A stretch of DNA of 64,000 bases, taken from NCBI RefSeq assembly GCF_002885975.1, contig NZ_POSP01000003.1, forward strand, positions 1,364,001-1,428,000, read 5' to 3'. This document shows positions 60,312 to 64,000 of this stretch, in pieces. The translations under genes were made by a program, and so were the position numbers. The notes beneath the pieces are model-generated. The model searched no databases. It was not told the DNA's origin and was given only the letters and a program-made list of their open reading frames with translations. Position 1 is the stretch's first letter. Each line of letters begins with the position of its first letter. The DNA is from Paucibacter aquatile. Its GTDB lineage: Bacteria; Pseudomonadota; Gammaproteobacteria; Burkholderiales; Burkholderiaceae_C.

Positions 60312-60473
60312 ATTGCTCTCCTGGCTGAACGGGTCGACGGGCCCGTGTTCGCTTGCAGTCTAAGTGAGGGCTTGGCCGCTTCAAAGCCTGCAAATGCGCC
60401 GCGAAGGCGGTGTATTCATGCTGGAGCCAACAATGCACGTTTGCGCGGCGCTTGCCGCCGGCTGGCGCCGGCT

Positions 60474-61247
60474 TCAGCCCTGGGCCAGGCTCTGCAGCGC
60501 CGCCAGATTGAGCAGCTTGATGGAGTAGCCGCGCACCTCGATCAGGCCGGCGCTCATCAGCTGGCGCAGCAGGCGCGAGAGGGTCTCAGGCGTGATGGCC
60601 AGCTGGGCGGCCAGCTCGCGCTTGCGCTCGCGAAGGGCCACCTCTTCACCGCTGGCCGGGCTGCGTTGCAGCAGCCAGGTGGCCAGGCGCTTTTGCGCGT
60701 CCTTGGCCATCAAATCATGGGCCGCACCGGTCAGGTTCTGCACCGACTGGGCCAGGCATTGCAGCAAACGCTCGCTCATCACCGGATGGCGGTTCAGCAG
60801 CACCCGCACGCCGCTGACCGGCAGCTCCAGCAGGCGCGCCGGCATCAAGGCCTGGGCGTCCTGGGTGCGGCCTTTTTCCAGCCAGGCGCTGCTGTTGTCC
60901 AGCCACTGCGGGCCATGGATGGCGCGCTCGAGCTGGAACTGGCCGCCCTGCCCCGGCATGGCCGGCGCCGCGGCACTGCCGCTGGCATGGGTGCCCAGGC
61001 CGACCGCCCCTTCGAGCACGGCCACCAGGGTGTCGGCCGGATCGCCACGCTTGAAGGCACAGGCGCCGCTGCACAGGCTGCGCACCCGAGCCAGTTCCTG
61101 CAGACCCCGCAGCTCATCGGCCGCCAGACGTGGGGGGCCGAACAGCGTGGTCCACACCGAGGCCGGCACCAGCGAGGGCGCAGCAGCAGGGGTCGGCGTG
61201 GCGGGAGTGAGGACCTTGTCCAAGATGGGCAACGACATGAGTGGCAT
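60474..61247 (-). CDS. Crp/Fnr-family transcriptional regulator
   Basis: A 257-residue regulator with an N-terminal cyclic-nucleotide-binding-like beta roll (about 40-160) and a C-terminal Crp HTH (about 190-245: LRERKRELAAQLAITPETLSRLLRQLMSAGLIEVRGYSI). Near residue 60 is SLCSGACAFKRGD with only two cysteines, so a classic Fnr 4Fe-4S cluster is unlikely. The AITPETLSRLL recognition helix fits the Fnr/Dnr branch. Three starts are possible (GTG at 61265, ATG at 61247, ATG at 61238) with no ribosome binding site to decide. It may not control the adjacent purine operon. Confidence 0.85.
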   Translation of the reverse strand: MPLMSLPILDKVLTPATPTPAAAPSLVPASVWTTLFGPPRLAADELRGLQELARVRSLCSGACAFKRGDPADTLVAVLEGAVGLGTHASGSAAAPAMPGQGGQFQLERAIHGPQWLDNSSAWLEKGRTQDAQALMPARLLELPVSGVRVLLNRHPVMSERLLQCLAQSVQNLTGAAHDLMAKDAQKRLATWLLQRSPASGEEVALRERKRELAAQLAITPETLSRLLRQLMSAGLIEVRGYSIKLLNLAALQSLAQG

Positions 61248-61366
61248 GAGAACGATGGCTGCCACTGTCGGCCAGAAGCGCGGCTTTGTCTTTGAGCAAG
61301 GTCAAAGCATGCGGAGCTAGGCCGGCGCCAGGCGCTGCCGCCTCGGACGATCACGCAAAGGATCAC

Positions 61367-62680
61367 TCACAGAATCAGCAAGGCGCGAAAGTCGTTGACA
61401 TTGGTGAAGCTGGGCCCGGTGATCAAGAGATCGCCCAGAGGCGCGAAGAAACCGCGGGCGTTGTGGGCATCCAGCTCGGCGCGGGGATTCAGACCCAGGG
61501 CACGGGCGCGGGCCAGGCTGCTGGGCGTGAGGAAGGCGCCGGCGTTGTCACCGACACCATCGATGCCATCGGTGTCGGCCGAGAGCCCGTAGACGCCGGC
61601 CTCGCCATCGAGGGCGATGGCGCAGGCCAGCAAGAACTCGGTGGCCCGGCCGCCCTGCCCGAGCGCTTGCCCCGATGGCGGGGGCTTCACGGTGACCGTG
61701 GTCTCGCCACCCGAGATCAGCACACAGGGCTTGGCAAAAAGCTGGCCGCGCCGAGCCACCGCGCGGGCCAGCGCCGCATGCACACGGCCCACCTCGCGCG
61801 CCTCGCCCTCGATCTCGTCGCTGAGGATGTGAGCGGCCAGTCCCAGCGCGCGAGCGGCCTCGGCCGCCGCTTCCAGGCTCATCTGCGGCGTGGCCAGCAT
61901 GTGCAGCCGCTGCTGGGCCCAGAAGGCCTCGCCCGGCTTGACCGTCTCGAAGGCGCCCGACTCCAAGCCGGCGCGCGCCGCAGCCGGCAGGCTCAGGCGG
62001 TAGCGGGCGCAAATGGCCAGGGCATCGCGGCAGCTGCTGGCATCGGCCACCGTGGGGCCGGAGGCGATCACGCCGGGTTCATCGCCGGGCACATCGCTGA
62101 TCAAGAGGGTCAGGACTTGCGCGGGCGCGCAAGCCGCCGCCAGGCGCCCGCCCTTGATGGCCGAAAGGTGCTTGCGCACGCAGTTCATCTCGCCGATCGA
62201 AGCGCCGCTGTGCAGCAGGGCCCGGTTCAGCGCCTGCTTGTCGGCCAGGCTCAGGCCCGAGGCCGGCAGGCTCAGCAGGGAGGAGCCCCCGCCCGAGATC
62301 AGGCAGATCACCAGATCGTCGGCACTCAGGCCCTGGCACAGGGCCAGCATGCGCTGCGCCGCGGCCTGGCCTGCGGCGTCGGGCACCGGGTGGGCCGCTT
62401 CGACCAGCTCGAGGCGCCGCGGCCGGTAGCCCGGCGGGGTGTGGCCATAGGCCGTGATCACCAGGCCCGACACGGGCGCGTCGGCCGGCCATTGCGACTG
62501 CAAAGCGGCCTCCAGCGCCTGCGCCATGGCGCCGGCCGCCTTGCCGGCCCCGAGCACCAGGGTGCGGCCACGCGGTGGCGCGGGCGGCAGCTCGGCCGCC
62601 AGGGTGCGCGCCGGCAAGGCGCGGTCCACGGCCGCCTGGTAGAGCTGGCGCAGCAAAGCCTTGGGGTCGGGAAGGGTCAA
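61367..62680 (-). CDS. Glycerate 2-kinase (MOFRL family)
   Basis: A 437-residue kinase of the GckA/TtuD family: N-terminal GK domain (RTLVLGAGKAAGAMAQALE, LVICLISGGGSSLLSLPA, NCVRKHLSAIKGGRLA) and C-terminal MOFRL domain (VLISGGETTVTVKPPPSG, GLSADTDGIDGVGDNAGA). It phosphorylates glycerate at O2, the last step from glyoxylate via tartronate semialdehyde. The TTG start overlaps the puuD stop (TTGA), and GGAG precedes it, so translation is coupled. This links the end of ureide/glyoxylate metabolism to urate oxidation. Confidence 0.9.
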   Translation of the reverse strand: MTLPDPKALLRQLYQAAVDRALPARTLAAELPPAPPRGRTLVLGAGKAAGAMAQALEAALQSQWPADAPVSGLVITAYGHTPPGYRPRRLELVEAAHPVPDAAGQAAAQRMLALCQGLSADDLVICLISGGGSSLLSLPASGLSLADKQALNRALLHSGASIGEMNCVRKHLSAIKGGRLAAACAPAQVLTLLISDVPGDEPGVIASGPTVADASSCRDALAICARYRLSLPAAARAGLESGAFETVKPGEAFWAQQRLHMLATPQMSLEAAAEAARALGLAAHILSDEIEGEAREVGRVHAALARAVARRGQLFAKPCVLISGGETTVTVKPPPSGQALGQGGRATEFLLACAIALDGEAGVYGLSADTDGIDGVGDNAGAFLTPSSLARARALGLNPRAELDAHNARGFFAPLGDLLITGPSFTNVNDFRALLIL

Positions 62681-63900
62681 GGCTGGGCTCCGGCCTCGAA
62701 CCAGCGGCCCAGCAGGGCGCGCTCCGCGTCGGTGATCTGGGTGGCGTTGTTCATGGGCATGAGTTTTTGCACCACGGCCTGCTGGTAGAGCGCCTGGGCG
62801 TTGTGACGAATCAGCTCGGGGCTGTGCAGCTGCACCCCCTTCTGCGCCAATTGTGCGTTATGGCACATCACACAGCGCTGCGTGACGATGGCTTGCACCT
62901 CGGCCATGCCCGGGGCCGCAGGAGCTGATGCCGCTGCTGCTGAAGCATCGGGAGCCGGCGCCGGCCGCGGCGCCATCCAGACGATCAAGCCCGCCAGCAG
63001 GGCCAGCGCGGCTGCCACAAAACGCCAGTCCTGCACGCCTTTGTGGCGCTGGACGAAGAACACCCGCACCAGCACGCCCACCGCCATCAGCAGCACCAGC
63101 ACCAGCCAGTTCTGGGCATGGCTGTAGAGCATGCCGTAGTGGTTGGACAGCATGGCAATCAGCACCGGCAGGGTGAAATAAGTGTTGTGCACGCTGCGCT
63201 GCTTGCCGCGCTGGCCGAACACCGGGCTGACCGGCCGGCCGGCGCGCATGTCGGCAATCACCTGCTTCTGGCCCGGGATGATCCAGAACAGCACATTGGC
63301 GCTCATCATCGTGGCCAGCATGGCGCCAATGATCAGAAAGGCCGCACGGCCGGCAAACAGCTGGCTGGCCGCCCAGCTGGCGCCGACGACAAAGACCGCA
63401 ATCAGGCCCAGCACCCGGCCGTCGTTGCCGATGCTGCCATCGGCCTTGTGGCCGAAGCGGCGGCAGATCTGGTCGTAGACCAACCAGCCCGAGGCCAGAA
63501 AGCCCAGGGCCGCAGCCACAGCGGCCGGCGCACTCCAGGCATGGACGCGGGGATCGATCAGATAGGTGTTGGCGTTGGCCAGGTACAGCAGCACAAAGAG
63601 CGCGAAGCCGCTGATCCAGGTCCAGTAGCTTTCCCAGTAGAACCAGTGCAGCTGCTGCGGCAGATCGGGCGGCGCCACCATGTACTTCTGCGGGTTGTAG
63701 AAGCCGCCGCCGTGCACGGCCCAGAGCTCGCCATCCACGCCTCGCGCGCGCAGCTCGGGCGCGCTGGGTTTTTGCAGATGGTTGTCCAGCCAGACGAAGT
63801 AGAAGGAGGCGCCGATCCAGGCAATGCCGACGATGACGTGCAGCCAGCGCAGCAGCAAGGCAGCCCAGTCCAGCAGATGGGCGGGCGAGAAAACATCCAT
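62677..63900 (-). CDS. puuD: Membrane urate oxidase PuuD with cytochrome c domain
   Basis: A 407-residue protein. Eight or so membrane helices (residues 1-310; LLRWLHVIVGIAWIGASFYFVWLDNHL, HWFYWESYWTWISGFALFVLLY, GMLYSHAQNWLVLVLLMAVGVLVRVFF) form the urate hydroxylase core of the PuuD family. An Ala/Pro linker leads to a periplasmic c-type cytochrome domain with CVMCH at 343-347 and a probable Met ligand in KLMPMNN. PuuD oxidises urate to 5-hydroxyisourate and passes electrons to the respiratory chain rather than to oxygen. It precedes the glycerate-kinase gene with a 4-nt overlap. Confidence 0.93.
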   Translation of the reverse strand: MDVFSPAHLLDWAALLLRWLHVIVGIAWIGASFYFVWLDNHLQKPSAPELRARGVDGELWAVHGGGFYNPQKYMVAPPDLPQQLHWFYWESYWTWISGFALFVLLYLANANTYLIDPRVHAWSAPAAVAAALGFLASGWLVYDQICRRFGHKADGSIGNDGRVLGLIAVFVVGASWAASQLFAGRAAFLIIGAMLATMMSANVLFWIIPGQKQVIADMRAGRPVSPVFGQRGKQRSVHNTYFTLPVLIAMLSNHYGMLYSHAQNWLVLVLLMAVGVLVRVFFVQRHKGVQDWRFVAAALALLAGLIVWMAPRPAPAPDASAAAASAPAAPGMAEVQAIVTQRCVMCHNAQLAQKGVQLHSPELIRHNAQALYQQAVVQKLMPMNNATQITDAERALLGRWFEAGAQP

Positions 63901-64000
63901 GGTTGAAGCGGTTCCGAGTCAGAGGCGGCTCACCACAGGCGGGCGCTGTGAGCTGCAATCCCTGTCGCGTGGGGCCAGTGCAAAGCCTGGCCCGACTCCT

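Noticed and set aside
60474..61247. Oxygen sensor Fnr
   Set aside because: Only two cysteines occur near the expected cluster region, so a standard 4Fe-4S Fnr is not supported.
59085..61295. 736-codon plus-strand frame spanning three minus-strand genes
   Set aside because: It crosses the HDOD and Crp genes and a terminator; no protein-like features.

Overview
The window looks like the chromosome of a high-GC betaproteobacterium of the order Burkholderiales, probably near Roseateles, Rubrivivax, Pelomonas or Leptothrix. The grounds are the GC-rich codon use, the DUF971-ubiE pair, the tauE-cysI-DUF934-cysH-cysD-cysN-SUMT sulfate cluster, the fdxA-FNR pair, an EpsA-type PEP-CTERM regulator, and the PuuD and XdhAB purine route. 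The genus cannot be fixed from the sequence alone. No phage, plasmid backbone, IS transposase, integrase or CRISPR array is visible.

Layout. 0-6 kb: ubiE (cut by the window edge), DUF971, a Tat-exported covalent flavoprotein, a degenerate-GGDEF/EAL phosphodiesterase, a 46-residue Lys-rich protein and DUF1993. 6-15 kb: assimilatory sulfate reduction, followed by a 7Fe ferredoxin and its NADP reductase. 15-19 kb: a TPR-type histidine kinase, then a TPP riboswitch leading a TonB-dependent receptor. 19-28 kb: two identical tRNA-Asn genes, an LRR protein kinase, a pair of bacterial-PH membrane proteins, a substrate-binding/GGDEF sensor and a second TonB receptor. 28-32 kb: an NTF2-like protein, RsgA, and the LuxR-type regulator EpsA. 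32-43 kb: purine uptake and breakdown (BMP-type ABC transporter, guanine deaminase, LysR regulator, XdhA and XdhB). A duplicated 137-bp element made of octamer repeats sits in the divergent lysR/xdhA spacer.

43.4-48.8 kb is an accessory stretch. Its first part is clearly poorer in GC, with secreted or membrane proteins of unknown function and REP-like repeats, and it begins exactly where xdhC would be expected. 48.8-50.6 kb holds a LasA-like M23 peptidase and a small membrane protein. 50.7-54.7 kb is a compact three-gene operon: a Cys-rich MarR regulator, an ArsN2-like acetyltransferase fused to a flavin monooxygenase with a CC-rich tail, and an MFS exporter. Three copies of a 13-bp dyad lie in its promoter. 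The operon is bordered by an intact M48 peptidase gene on one side and a decayed copy of that gene's 3' end on the other. I consider this the best candidate for an undescribed system, probably detoxification of an organoarsenical or a similar thiol-reactive compound.

54.7-64 kb: M48 peptidase, a PiT phosphate transporter between two PhoU-like DUF47 genes, an HDOD protein, a Crp/Fnr regulator, and an operon of urate oxidase PuuD with glycerate kinase. The purine genes at 32-43 kb and 61-64 kb together imply import, then guanine to xanthine to urate to 5-hydroxyisourate, with glycerate kinase taking up the C2/C3 end of the pathway. The intermediate allantoin genes are not in the window.
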